In this document: positions 36,952 through 46,196 of the stretch, piece after piece
Layout: every line of letters begins with the position of its first letter
Position numbering within the stretch: the first letter of the stretch is position 1
Source: G965216255 sp965216255
GTDB lineage: Bacteria > Bacteroidota > Rhodothermia > Rhodothermales > Bin80
DNA: 64,000 bases
Direction: 5' to 3'
Assembly (NCBI GenBank): GCA_965216255.1
Contig: OZ244148.1
Span: 2,666,001-2,730,000 of the forward strand
The notes under the pieces: generated by a model
Told to the model about the DNA's origin: nothing
Seen by the model: the letters and a program-made list of their open reading frames with translations, nothing else
Database searches by the model: none
Translations under genes and position numbers: made by a program

Positions 36952-39117
36952 ATGCACCGTCTATTGATTCCAACCTTTTTGCTTGGTTGTTGCATCGCAC
37001 CTTGGAGCACTGCACAGCCCATTTGGACGACTCCACCTCCGGTCAGCAACCCCGGCATAGTCCGCTCCATCGTGTATGCGCTGGACGGGACCGTCACGAT
37101 CTCGGGAGGCACCACCGGGCAGATTAAGCTCTGGGATGCCGTATCCGGCGAGCATGTGGCTACGCTGGAAAGTGGCAAGCCAGGGATCAGCTCCTTGGCA
37201 ATTGCGCCAGACAGTACGACTCTAGCCGCAGGGGCGGAGGACGGCTCAGTCATGCTGTGGAATTTGCGAGAGAGAGAGCTAGTCGATACTGCCGAGGGAC
37301 ACTCCCTGCGTGTTACCGCACTCGCCATATCGCCGGATGGAAGCATGCTTGCCACCGTTTCCGAAGACCAGACCATTAAGCTCTGGGAGATGGCCACGCT
37401 GCAAAATACCGCCACGCTAGCGGGCCATATCGGGGCAATCACTTCTGTTTCCTTCTCACCAGACGGTGCATTACTCGCTACCGGGTCACTGGACCAGACC
37501 GTTAAGCTCTGGGATGTGGAGAGCCAGGAGAATGTGGCAACGCTGCAAGGCCATTCGCTTTGGGTTACCTCCGTTGCGTTTTCGCGCGATGGCACCACGC
37601 TGGCATCTGGATCATTGGACAAAAAGATCAAACTGTGGGACATTGTGACGCTACAGGAGAGCGCGACGCTCGAAGGTCATTCAGGCTGGGTTTCTACGAT
37701 CACCTTTTCCGCCGACGGCACCAAACTCGCCTCAGGATCCTTCGATGAGACAATCAAGCTGTGGGACATTGAGACGCGACTGATTGACTCCTCCTTCGAG
37801 GGGCATTCGGATTGGATCAGCTCGGTAGCGTTTTCGCCAGACGGGCTCATGCTTGCGTCTGGTTCTGAAGACCAGACCATCAAGTACTGGGATGTAGCAT
37901 CGGCAGAATTAACGGTCGGAATCGGTGGACACGAGGTTACTTCGGTGGCGATTTCACCAGACGGATCCTTGGTCGCATCCGCGTTGACCGATGGCACCAT
38001 ACATCTTTGGGATATGGCAACAGGGGATGAAGTAAGCGTCCTCAGTGTGCCCGAGGGCACAATATCATCTGTGGCATTTGAACCTACTGGAACCGCGCTC
38101 ATTTCTGGGGGAGACGACGGGACCATTAGGTATTGGGATCTTGAAACAAGTACAAATACAGAGATTTTGGAAGCGCACAGGGAGGTCATTTCCTCTCTTG
38201 TGATTTCCACGGACGGAAGTACGATGGCCTCCCTGTCCTATGACAATTTTGTCAAGGTTTGGGACACAGCCACAATGGCCAACACGGCATCCTACATGGG
38301 TTCAGGATTCCGCTCCTGGCTGACTTCCATTGCACTTTCGGGCGACGGGTCCGTCCTAGCCATTGGTTCCGGCGGATTTAGCTCTGAAATCCGGCTCTGG
38401 GAGCCTGCAACCGAGGAAGAAATTGGCCGAATTGGGGGTCACGGGGCATTCAGTTTGATCACAGCACTGGCGTTTTCGCCTGACCAAACGGCGATTGCGT
38501 CCGGGAGCTTTGGATGGAATTCGAATGGTTCAATTAGATTGTGGGAAGTGGCATCGGGCTTTAGAACAAGGCAATTCGGTGGACATGCTAACGGTACCTC
38601 CTCCCTGGCATATTCGCCCAACGGGGACATCATTGCTTCCGCAGGCAATGAAGACGGAGGTTCGATCAAGGTCTGGGATGTCAACAGCATCGTGGCGATT
38701 GCCACGCTACCCGAACACGCAGGCGCCACGAACTCGGTAGTATTTTCTCTGGATGGGACGAGAATGGCTTCGGGTGGACGGGACGCAACAGTGAAGCTAT
38801 GGGATGCAACGGTCTGGGAAATAGATACCCAAGCGGTACACGAGGAAATCCCGGGAGATAGCCCAAACCTCTTACACTATCCTAACCCATTCAATCAAAG
38901 GGCCACCATACAATATGCGCTTAGGCATCCTGGCGAGGTACGCCTAACTGTCCACGACCTGCTCGGGCGAGAGATGTCCGTGCTCGTTGATACCGAGCAG
39001 CGTGCAGGACAATACTCTGTGCCCTTCGATGCCAGCCAGTTGCCCAGCGGTGTGTACTTCTACCGCTTGCAGACCGGGGCCCAGCTGTTAACGCGGACCA
39101 TGACCGTGATTAGATAG
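36952..39117 (+). CDS. Secreted 14-repeat WD40 protein with T9SS sorting domain
   Basis: Signal peptide ending WSTAQ, then 14 WD40-type repeats with endings such as IKLWD, VKLWD, IKYWD and IRLWE (about residues 35-625), enough for two seven-bladed propellers. The last 80 residues are a type A T9SS sorting domain: YPNPFNQRATIQYALR, the VHDLLGREM segment, then SGVYFYRLQTG. The protein is therefore secreted or surface-anchored by type IX secretion. WD40 repeats are usually intracellular scaffolds, so a secreted array is notable. The repeats are similar to each other, suggesting internal duplication. 721 residues. Confidence 0.9.
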   Translation: MHRLLIPTFLLGCCIAPWSTAQPIWTTPPPVSNPGIVRSIVYALDGTVTISGGTTGQIKLWDAVSGEHVATLESGKPGISSLAIAPDSTTLAAGAEDGSVMLWNLRERELVDTAEGHSLRVTALAISPDGSMLATVSEDQTIKLWEMATLQNTATLAGHIGAITSVSFSPDGALLATGSLDQTVKLWDVESQENVATLQGHSLWVTSVAFSRDGTTLASGSLDKKIKLWDIVTLQESATLEGHSGWVSTITFSADGTKLASGSFDETIKLWDIETRLIDSSFEGHSDWISSVAFSPDGLMLASGSEDQTIKYWDVASAELTVGIGGHEVTSVAISPDGSLVASALTDGTIHLWDMATGDEVSVLSVPEGTISSVAFEPTGTALISGGDDGTIRYWDLETSTNTEILEAHREVISSLVISTDGSTMASLSYDNFVKVWDTATMANTASYMGSGFRSWLTSIALSGDGSVLAIGSGGFSSEIRLWEPATEEEIGRIGGHGAFSLITALAFSPDQTAIASGSFGWNSNGSIRLWEVASGFRTRQFGGHANGTSSLAYSPNGDIIASAGNEDGGSIKVWDVNSIVAIATLPEHAGATNSVVFSLDGTRMASGGRDATVKLWDATVWEIDTQAVHEEIPGDSPNLLHYPNPFNQRATIQYALRHPGEVRLTVHDLLGREMSVLVDTEQRAGQYSVPFDASQLPSGVYFYRLQTGAQLLTRTMTVIR

Positions 39118-39863
39118 GCCGGATTTGGCCAGATTTTGTAGGAGTATGCATGCTGCCCGCGGCGGGTAGCGCAATGCAGGGACGGCGCACGCGTGTGCCG
39201 CTACCGTCATCAAGCGGTGCTACCGGCCAAGAATTACGATTGCGGGCGTATGCGGCAACCCATCAGATCTAAGGGAAACCCGGACGAAATTATTGGGGCC
39301 ACGCCTAGATATCGCTTTGTTGGGTGCGTAAAGGGCACCGTATCACACTCTAGTCAGCAGTTTCCACCTTGCAGCTCGCCTTGCCCCTACTTGTCCAGCC
39401 CTACACACTGACGTAACTGTGGCCAGTTGGGCTATCTCCAGAATCGGCACTGCCTGTTCTCCAAAGCCTCCACCGTGCCTTGCACGGCCTGTTTACAGCC
39501 GCTTGTCTTACGCCGAGGTAGGCCTGCTACTCCGCCATGGTTCACTACCTCGCAGGAGAACGGACAAGGCAGATGTGGTCAAGAACCGCGTGCAGCCAAA
39601 CGCGGTCTACGTATCGTTACTCGTCGTCAATCACATGTTGTTCGCGATCAATGGCTGCAAGCCAGAGGGCAGCATGCCGATGTTCGCAGGCGGGGAGTGC
39701 AAACCTCAGAGATCCCGCAACGTACATTGACAGGACTTAGTGCCATCCTTTCATATATACCTGGGCGAACGTGCGCCGAAAAGCGGCGACGCTTAAGCAA
39801 GACTCAGTGGCCCAGGACCCGAGCCTGCCTTCTAGCTGCGCTTGATGATTCATTGTCGCCGCC
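39118..39863. other. 746-base stretch without a recognisable gene
   Basis: Several 60-160 codon frames occur on both strands, but none resembles a known family or has a convincing start site. Probably degraded sequence next to the IS30 element. Confidence 0.4.
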
Positions 39864-41261
39864 AATTAAAGTCCGAAGTGCAACAACTGTAGACAAGGTG
39901 GTATGCCCCTGAGTAGAGACAGAAGATAGCACAGGCAACGCGGAAAACGAGCTTCTTCGGAGGGAGGGCGGAGCCCGACCGGAGAAGAAGCTGCTTGCTG
40001 GCCGAAGAAATTCGCGCTCCTTGACCTTTGAGGCAGCCAATGCCAACGGGCGAGCATGGCTCTTCCCCTGCGTGTAGGCACGCATGATGTCACCCGAACA
40101 TGGTACAATGGTCTATGGGTCTTTCTGGCGACGACCCGACTCAGACCATGGACGCGGAGGCTGCCACGCCCTCTAGTGCAGGAAGGAAAACCTCCGCCGG
40201 CGTGCGGTAGGCCAAGCATCGGCGCGGACGGTTGTTCAATTGCGCTTGCACCCGCCTCACCGCTGCCGGTTCAACCGTGTGAAAGTTGGTTGCCTTCGGG
40301 AAGTACTCTCGCACCAGGCCGTTGGTGTGCTCGTTCAGACCACGCTCCCAGGAGTGGTATGGCCTCGCAAAGTAAAACGATGCGGAAAGCGCGCTGGCGA
40401 TCTGCCGATGATGAGCGAACTCCTTGCCATTGTCCGCCGTGATAGTAAGTACCCGGTCCTTTACCGGACTGAGACAACCTATGATCGCATGGCGGACCCC
40501 GATCGCAGCCTTTGACGCAACGTGCTCAAGAAACGTGAATTTCGAGGCGCGATCGACCATGGATACCAGTGCTCCCTGTTGTTTCGCCCCGATGATCGTA
40601 TCAACCTCCCAGTCGCCTATCCGCGTCTTCTGCTCTACAATGGGATCACGTTCGCTGATGTCTACACGGTGCGGTATCAGGCCGCGCCCAGCACCGCTCT
40701 TGTTACGCCTGTTGTACCGCTTACCACGGCGACGCAGCAGCTTGTACAACGATCCGCCAGCCGCTCGGTCCGCCCAGCTATGCCTGTAAATCCATGTGGT
40801 GCTTACCGAAACGACACCATCACGACGAAGTCGACCCGAGACCTGCTCTGGACTCCACAGTGCAGGGCGAGCTTCTCACGCACAAGAGACCACATCGCTT
40901 CAGTCATCTTCCGTGGACGCAACGATGCCTTCCTCCGCCGCCCGCTGGCCAAGCGGGTAGCCTGTTGATACCGGTAGCCCCTACCTCCGCTGTTGCGATG
41001 CAACTCCCGGCTGATCGTCGATGGCGAGCGACCCAACTGTCGCGCAATCTCGCGCAGCGAATCAGCTCGCTTCCTCAATGCGTGAATCTGGCACCTTTCC
41101 TCATAGGAAAGATGATGATAGCCCGTCGCCATTTGATACCCTCCAATGATGTCTTAACGGAGCGTACCGGCATCATCTCGCTCACATGTAATCAGCGTGA
41201 TGAATACGCGCTTGCTAGCGCGCTGTCATCCAAATCAAGTGTTGCACTTCGTTGTTAAATG
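39864..41261 (-). mobile_element. IS30-family insertion sequence
   Basis: Bounded by imperfect inverted repeats sharing the core CGAAGTGCAACA. The left copy is around 39864-39892 and the right copy, inverted, around 41236-41261. The right end falls exactly where the IS110 N-terminal frame at 41265-41403 stops matching its family, which supports the boundary. The transposase is frameshifted, so this copy is probably not self-mobile. I could not identify a target-site duplication with confidence. A hairpin (AGCTTCTTC with GAAGAAGCT, near 39950-39985) lies downstream of the transposase. Confidence 0.6.
40141..41132 (-). pseudogene. IS30 transposase with a -1 frameshift
   Basis: The N-terminal part (41132 downward) has the IS30 helix-turn-helix: YHHLSYEERCQIHALR, SLREIARQLGRSPSTISREL. 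The second frame (40749 downward) holds the DDE domain: GDWEVDTIIGAK, TADNGKEF, and WERGLNEHTNGLVREYFPK. Between them the third frame reads WSPEQVSGRLRRDG and TTWIYRHSWADR, so a single missing base near 40858-40866 explains the break. Full length would be about 330 residues, normal for IS30. Confidence 0.88.
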
Positions 41262-41264
41262 GGC

Positions 41265-41403
41265 CTGCCTTAACATGACGGATTAGTGCAGAATCCGACG
41301 TTCGAAACCGATCGCAGAATAGCAGCTTGCCCCGCATGTCCATGCCACCAAGCACGCAGTGGCTGACATGAGCGTCAAGGGCAAGGTATACCAGCTTTCG
41401 CAT
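41265..41403 (-). pseudogene. IS110-family transposase, N-terminal remnant
   Basis: KLVYLALDAHVSHCVLGGMD and RTSDSALIRHVKA match the N terminus of an IS110-type DEDD transposase (first catalytic Asp in LALDAH). The match ends at the IS30 inverted repeat. I could not find the rest of this transposase on the far side of the IS30, so the remainder has been lost. It differs from the IS110 element at 42.3-43.5 kb. Confidence 0.7.
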
Positions 41404-42342
41404 AAGGGCCTCCCAGAAGCGTTAGTGGCTGATGCACTACGCCTACGATACGCCAGAGGCGTCCGCTTTATCATTGTATCCTGCAAACGCCGGGTTTCGG
41501 GAGTACCTCTTTGGAATTCCCTGGGAGAGGCTGTTATCATACCAAGCCACGGATGGGCGATAGCTCTCCCGTAGAGCACGCGAGGTAAACAAGCCCCCTG
41601 CCTGGCTCTAAGTAAGGCTGTTGCACCTTAATGGCCTCCACACGCGACTCGTGTCTCGTATGTCGACGTAATCCGCAAACAAAATGCCAAGATGGTCCAT
41701 ATCCATGCGGTTACATATATGTATCCACCAAGCGGGAACGTGAAAATTGCAAGGACAGGTGCATACGGGATCACTTCGACTGTTGGACCGCACACTCATG
41801 GTAGCTTTGGCGATTGCGACAGACCCTGGATGTCGTGAAACAACCTGGCTGTTCCAGTCCGTGACACGGGTTAGACCATGAAGAAAACCGGCTGTATCGC
41901 GCCAGGGCCCTGATTGCAGTAGCGATGAGAACAGAACGACGTCTTCACGGCGCGCATCGGAAACGTGGTCGAAGCATGCTACCTCGGCCCCTGGGAAAAA
42001 CGCGCCGGTCATGATTGTCACAATACACGCTAGGGGCCTACCGCAGCGTAGAAGCCGCGTACCCATGCGCCGCCGTCGGCGTGCGTCCACATCGCAACCT
42101 TAACTAACACAATGGGTGGTCCTCGGGCAGGAGGTTACAGCAGTAACGCTCTTCGGCAGCGCGGCGGCCACCATAGCCGTCTGTTTTTGAAGAAGAGGAC
42201 CATGGCGCCGTCCATACCGCGGCAGCCGTGGTCTGTCCGAATGACTTCGGCCGGAGGCTGCAATATTATAAGGCCGCCCTGGAGCAGAGCCTGCGAGGAA
42301 AAGCAGCCCCCCGCCCGTCGCTTATGCATGCTGAAGAGTGTT
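41404..42342. other. Non-coding or degraded stretch
   Basis: No gene recognised. A 160-codon minus-strand frame at 41608-42090 has no family resemblance. Ends at the IS110 left boundary. Confidence 0.4.
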
Positions 42343-42481
42343 CAAGGCCATCACTGCAACGTGGATCGCAGCCGAGCCTGCATACAATGCACGCACATTA
42401 GCCGCTGCCTGCTTACGGGCAGCCTACCGGGCGGGAGACCGGCAAATCCGTATCACCCATAACATAACCGCCCCACAAGCC
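42343..42481 (+). ncRNA. Candidate IS110 bridge RNA region
   Basis: Position-based call. IS110-group elements express a structured bridge RNA from the non-coding end 5' of the transposase. This stretch is 139 bases, has no independent gene, and contains G/C-rich complementary segments (GCCTGCTTACGGGC, CTACCGGGCGGGAG). I did not fold it. Confidence 0.35.
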
Positions 42482-43489
42482 ATGCACACCCCCCCCCCCA
42501 CAACCCATGCAGGATGTGATACCTCCCAAAAGACGGTAGATGTCGTGCGCCGCAGCTCCAACGGCAAGATCGCGCACCATAGGTTTGATAACAGCGCCGC
42601 CGGGCACAAGAAGCTCATTCATTGGCTGGGCACAGGCCCCGTGCGCGTCGTAGTCCAAGCCTCCGGAGCCTACAGCCTGCATCTCGCCCTGGCCCTGCAC
42701 AGAGCCGAAAGCGTCGAAGTGATGGTGGCCAATCCGCGTGCGCTCAAGGACTATCGCCGCTCGAAGATGGAGCGTTCCAAGACCGACAAGGTGGACGCCA
42801 CCATTATTTGCGATTATGCATACCGCATGGAATTTGTGCCGTGGCAGGTGCCGGCACCTGAGGTGTTTGAGCTGCGGCAAATGGCGCGCAGGATCCAGAC
42901 CTATGTTGACGAGCGGACCGCGGCCAGGAATCGTCTGCATGCTGCAATGGCATCGACCACAACCTGCCGCGTGATCCTCAATGATCTGGAAGTGCACCTC
43001 CGGCACTGGGAACGGCGTATTTCTGAACTGCAGAAGCAGGCCGGGCGACTGATCCGGGCTACACCGTCGTTGTGGCAAACCTACACACTGCTGCTCAGCA
43101 TACCGGGCATTGCCATGCGTAGCGCCATCGAGTTGATGGCAGAGTTGCTTATGTTGCCAGATGGCCTCTCGGTGCGGGCATGGGTAGCCTACGCGGGTAT
43201 GGACGTACGGGACTACAAATCAGGTACATGTGTAAATCGACCACGGCGTATCTCTCGCGTCGGCAACGCGCGCCTTAGACGAGCCCTGTACATGCCCGCC
43301 CTTGTGGCTATGCAATGCGATCCGAATGTAAGCGCCTTCCGCGATAAACTGCTAGCCAAGAACAAAAAGCCGATGGTCGTTATCGTGGCCGTGATGCGCA
43401 AACTGTTACACGCCATCTACGGAATGCTCAAGCACGGTACAGACTTCGAGGGCACAAAATTGTACGCTGTAGCGCTCCAATCCGCTTGA
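42482..43489 (+). CDS. IS110-family transposase with Glu-to-Gln in the DEDD set
   Basis: RuvC-like N-terminal domain: GCDTSQKTVDVV (first Asp), then VVVQASGAYSLHLA where IS110 enzymes have a Glu (usually ME-TG-Y), then KTDKVDA (two Asp). The C-terminal Tnp domain has LLSIPGIAMRSAIELMAEL and AGMDVRDYKSG, with the conserved Ser region. ATG at 42482 gives the normal N terminus; the frame extends upstream to 42338 into the left end. 335 residues. The Gln may make this copy inactive as a recombinase. Confidence 0.88.
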   Translation: MHTPPPTTHAGCDTSQKTVDVVRRSSNGKIAHHRFDNSAAGHKKLIHWLGTGPVRVVVQASGAYSLHLALALHRAESVEVMVANPRALKDYRRSKMERSKTDKVDATIICDYAYRMEFVPWQVPAPEVFELRQMARRIQTYVDERTAARNRLHAAMASTTTCRVILNDLEVHLRHWERRISELQKQAGRLIRATPSLWQTYTLLLSIPGIAMRSAIELMAELLMLPDGLSVRAWVAYAGMDVRDYKSGTCVNRPRRISRVGNARLRRALYMPALVAMQCDPNVSAFRDKLLAKNKKPMVVIVAVMRKLLHAIYGMLKHGTDFEGTKLYAVALQSA

Positions 43490-44630
43490 CTTTCAAAAGA
43501 GTGTTTACCTGGCGCACGACAACATGCTCCTCCTCCGGGCCGTAGCCAGCGGCGTACAAGTAACCATTCATGGCACAGTTGCCGCGGAAGCCCATGAGAT
43601 CCTTGTTGAAGGAGTCCTTCAGCATGAAGCCAGACTTCCTGATGCTCAAAAACATGGACCCGATGTCCTTCAACGACAAAAATGGTCCGCCCCGAGACGG
43701 CGATCTCCCGGGGAGTACGGAACTCGCCGGGTCCCTCTCCCGGGCCTCCAAAAGAGCCCATAAAATTGCCACTAAAGTCAAACACCCGGACTTCGTTGTA
43801 CTCCGAGTCCAGGACATACAGGGTCTCTAAGCCGTCCGTAGCTACATCGGCGATGTAGCCGAACATCTCATGATGCTCTCCCTCAAGTACGCCGAGGACG
43901 ACAGAGTCATCGCGGTAGGCCCCAGGTTTCCCCGGGGCCCCCGCACAGATCCGAACGTGCCCGTTAAGGCATCCGGCTCCTCCCTCAGGTCGCGCCGCCG
44001 CGCATGACGTTAGGAAGTCAGCAAGCCACTCCCAGCCGTAATCGGTCCATCCCGTGTGACACACGAAGTCCGGCTCTGTATCCGTAGAGTCGGCGGGAGG
44101 CGCACCTGCCGTAGGATCCGGTGGCTTGTCCGTCGCTTTCGCTCCGGGCCGCAGTCCGGCTTCCCTAACCGTGTTTCCTCCCGCCGCTCACCGAACCGGG
44201 CGTGCGGCACTACCGCACCCGGCTCTCCAGGCGGATCATGCAACTCGCACTCGGACAACGGCGTCGCCCCATGGAGCTGCTCCTGTTCAAAGACTTGCAC
44301 GGTCCCTGTTTCCACTCCATGACTTGAGTCCGTTGATCATCAGGCCTGTTTACGCCCTGATAACACCCCGTGGCGTGCCTAGCATGCCACATGGCTCCTT
44401 CACTTTCGCATGTGATGCCGCCGAGGTCTCCGACCATTTACCGGTTTAGTAGGTCTCTGCCAATGCCGTGGCCTTTCCCTCTACGAACATCGCTCCGCAC
44501 CTGCGGCCCCTTTCCTCCACGGGCATTACCCCGTCTCTACGGTACTACGGGCCACTCCGCCACCCTCTCGGCCCGGCCTGACCCTTGCGGGCTTCCGGTT
44601 GGTGTGTGCTACACCGCCGTCAGGGCTTCC

Positions 44631-45299
44631 ATCGCGGTAGGCCCCGGGTTTCCCCGGGGCCCCCGCACAGATCCGGACGTGCCCGTTAAGGCATCCGGCT
44701 CCTCCCTCAGGTCGCGCCGCCGCGCATGACGTTAATGGGCCGGCTAACCAACCCATAGCCGTAACCGAACCATCCCATGTGACACACGAAGTCCGGCTCT
44801 GCGTCCGGTATGTGTTGGGTTGTCCGATTTCCCCTCGGGTGCGACGCTTCGCTCCACCAACTCCGCCGCACGATCCTCCGCGCTTTGTTCGCCGGCTTCA
44901 TCGCTACTATCATCGCATCTGACTCCTCCTCGCCGTTCATCCTCCGCTCGGCAATGCCTTGGCTTTGGCGGCCCCGCCCTAAGCGCTGGGCAGCGAGGAG
45001 GCCTCCCAGGTCCCAACCTTGTACGTACATACGTGCCTGAGTTCTTGGACGCCGCGGAGCCCTCTTGAACCTCACCATATCGGTCCAATCAGTATTGCCT
45101 TCAGCCAACACGAGGACTTCGGCACTCCGAACAATGGTCCTTTCGGCGCTCATTAGCTCCGCCCATATGCACCCCTGCCGACGCTTCGCCCGTTCCCTCA
45201 CGAGAACGACCGCACGGCTTGGGGAGAGATATGGATTGGTTATATCCTTTACCACAGAGGACTTACACCTCCTGTACTTGGCCAGTTAGCCTGGCGCAC
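44631..45299 (-). mobile_element. ORF-less group II intron, type 1, inner copy B
   Basis: 669 nt, nearly identical to copy C. Starts GTGCGCCAGG at 45299, ends CGAT at 44631. Domain V at 44670-44701, domain VI with bulged A at 44638. EBS1 CGTGTTG (45106-45112) pairs perfectly with IBS1 CAACACG (45300-45306). Inserted after 331 nt of type 2 sequence. Confidence 0.85.
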
Positions 45300-45527
45300 C
45301 GTGTTGCAATTCCTTCCATCTTGCATGCATGCCAGTGTCAGTACCCCGGCGGAAATAGACCGGTGCACGTGTCGTTCTCTTCCCGGTCTACCAGCGGCCT
45401 TCCCCATGACACCGGAGGGTCGGCTTCCGCATTGCCCTTTTCGAGGCCTGCTCGGCATTCACTGCGCGTTCCGGCCTGCATGCTCGCTAAATCGCCTAAG
45501 CGATCCTTTTGCCAAAGTGCTTCAGTC

Positions 45528-46196
45528 ATCGCGGTAGGCCCCGGGTTTCCCCGGGGCCCCCGCACAGATCCGGACGTGCCCGTTAAGGCATCCGGCTCCT
45601 CCCTCAGGTCGCGCCGCCGCGCATGACGTTAATGGGCCGGCTAACCAACCCATAGCCGTAACCGAACCATCCCATGTGACACACGAAGTCCGGCTCTGCG
45701 TCCGGCGTGTGTTGGGTTGTCCGATTTCCCCTCGGGTGCGACGCTTCGCTCCACCAACTCCGCCGCGCGGTCCTCCGCGCTTTGTTCGCCGGCTTCATCG
45801 CTACTATCATCGCATCTGACTCCTCCTCGCCGTTCATCCTCCGCTCGGCAATGCCTTGGCTTTGACGGCCCCGCCCTAAGCGCTGGGCAGCGAGGAGGCC
45901 TCCCAGGTCCCAACCTTGTACGTACATACGTGCCTGAGTTCTTGGACGCCGCGGAGCCCTCTTGAACCTCACCATAGCGGTCCAATCAGTATTGCCTTCA
46001 GCCAACATGAGGACTTCGGCACTCCGAACAATGGTCCTTTCGGCGCTCATTAGCTCCGCCCATATGCACCCCTGCCGACGCTTCGCCCGTTCCCTCACGA
46101 GAACGACCGCACGGCTTGGGGAGAGATATGGATTGGTTATATCCTTTACCACAGAGGACTTACACCTCCTGTACTTGGCCAGTTAGCCTGGCGCAC
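45528..46196 (-). mobile_element. ORF-less group II intron, type 1, inner copy C
   Basis: 669 nt, from GTGCGCCAGG (46196) to CGAT (45528). Domain V at 45567-45598, bulged branch A at 45535. EBS1 CATGTTG (46003-46009) is the exact complement of IBS1 CAACATG (46197-46203). Compared with copy B, one base changed in both EBS1 and IBS1, preserving the pairing. Inserted 103 nt into the type 2 intron. Confidence 0.85.

Larger units (their letters stand above)
42343..43505 (+). mobile_element. IS110-family insertion element
   Basis: The nine bases AAGAGTGTT occur immediately outside the left end (42334-42342) and at the right end (43497-43505), as expected for IS110-type site-specific recombination, which leaves one core copy at each end. 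Between them lie a 139-base left non-coding end, one transposase gene, and a very short right end. The element interrupts the beta-propeller gene on the minus strand. In the IS110 group with a long left end, the left non-coding end encodes the bridge RNA that specifies target and donor. Confidence 0.7.

Noticed and set aside
36952..39117. WD40 DNA repeats as a CRISPR or satellite array
   Set aside because: The repeat unit is coding, about 42 codons long, and maintained as protein repeats.
39427..39912. 161-codon plus-strand frame before the IS30
   Set aside because: Low-complexity, Arg-rich translation, no homologous motifs, and it runs into the IS30 end.
41608..42090. 160-codon minus-strand frame between IS elements
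   Set aside because: No recognisable motifs, no upstream ribosome-binding site, and it sits in degraded sequence.
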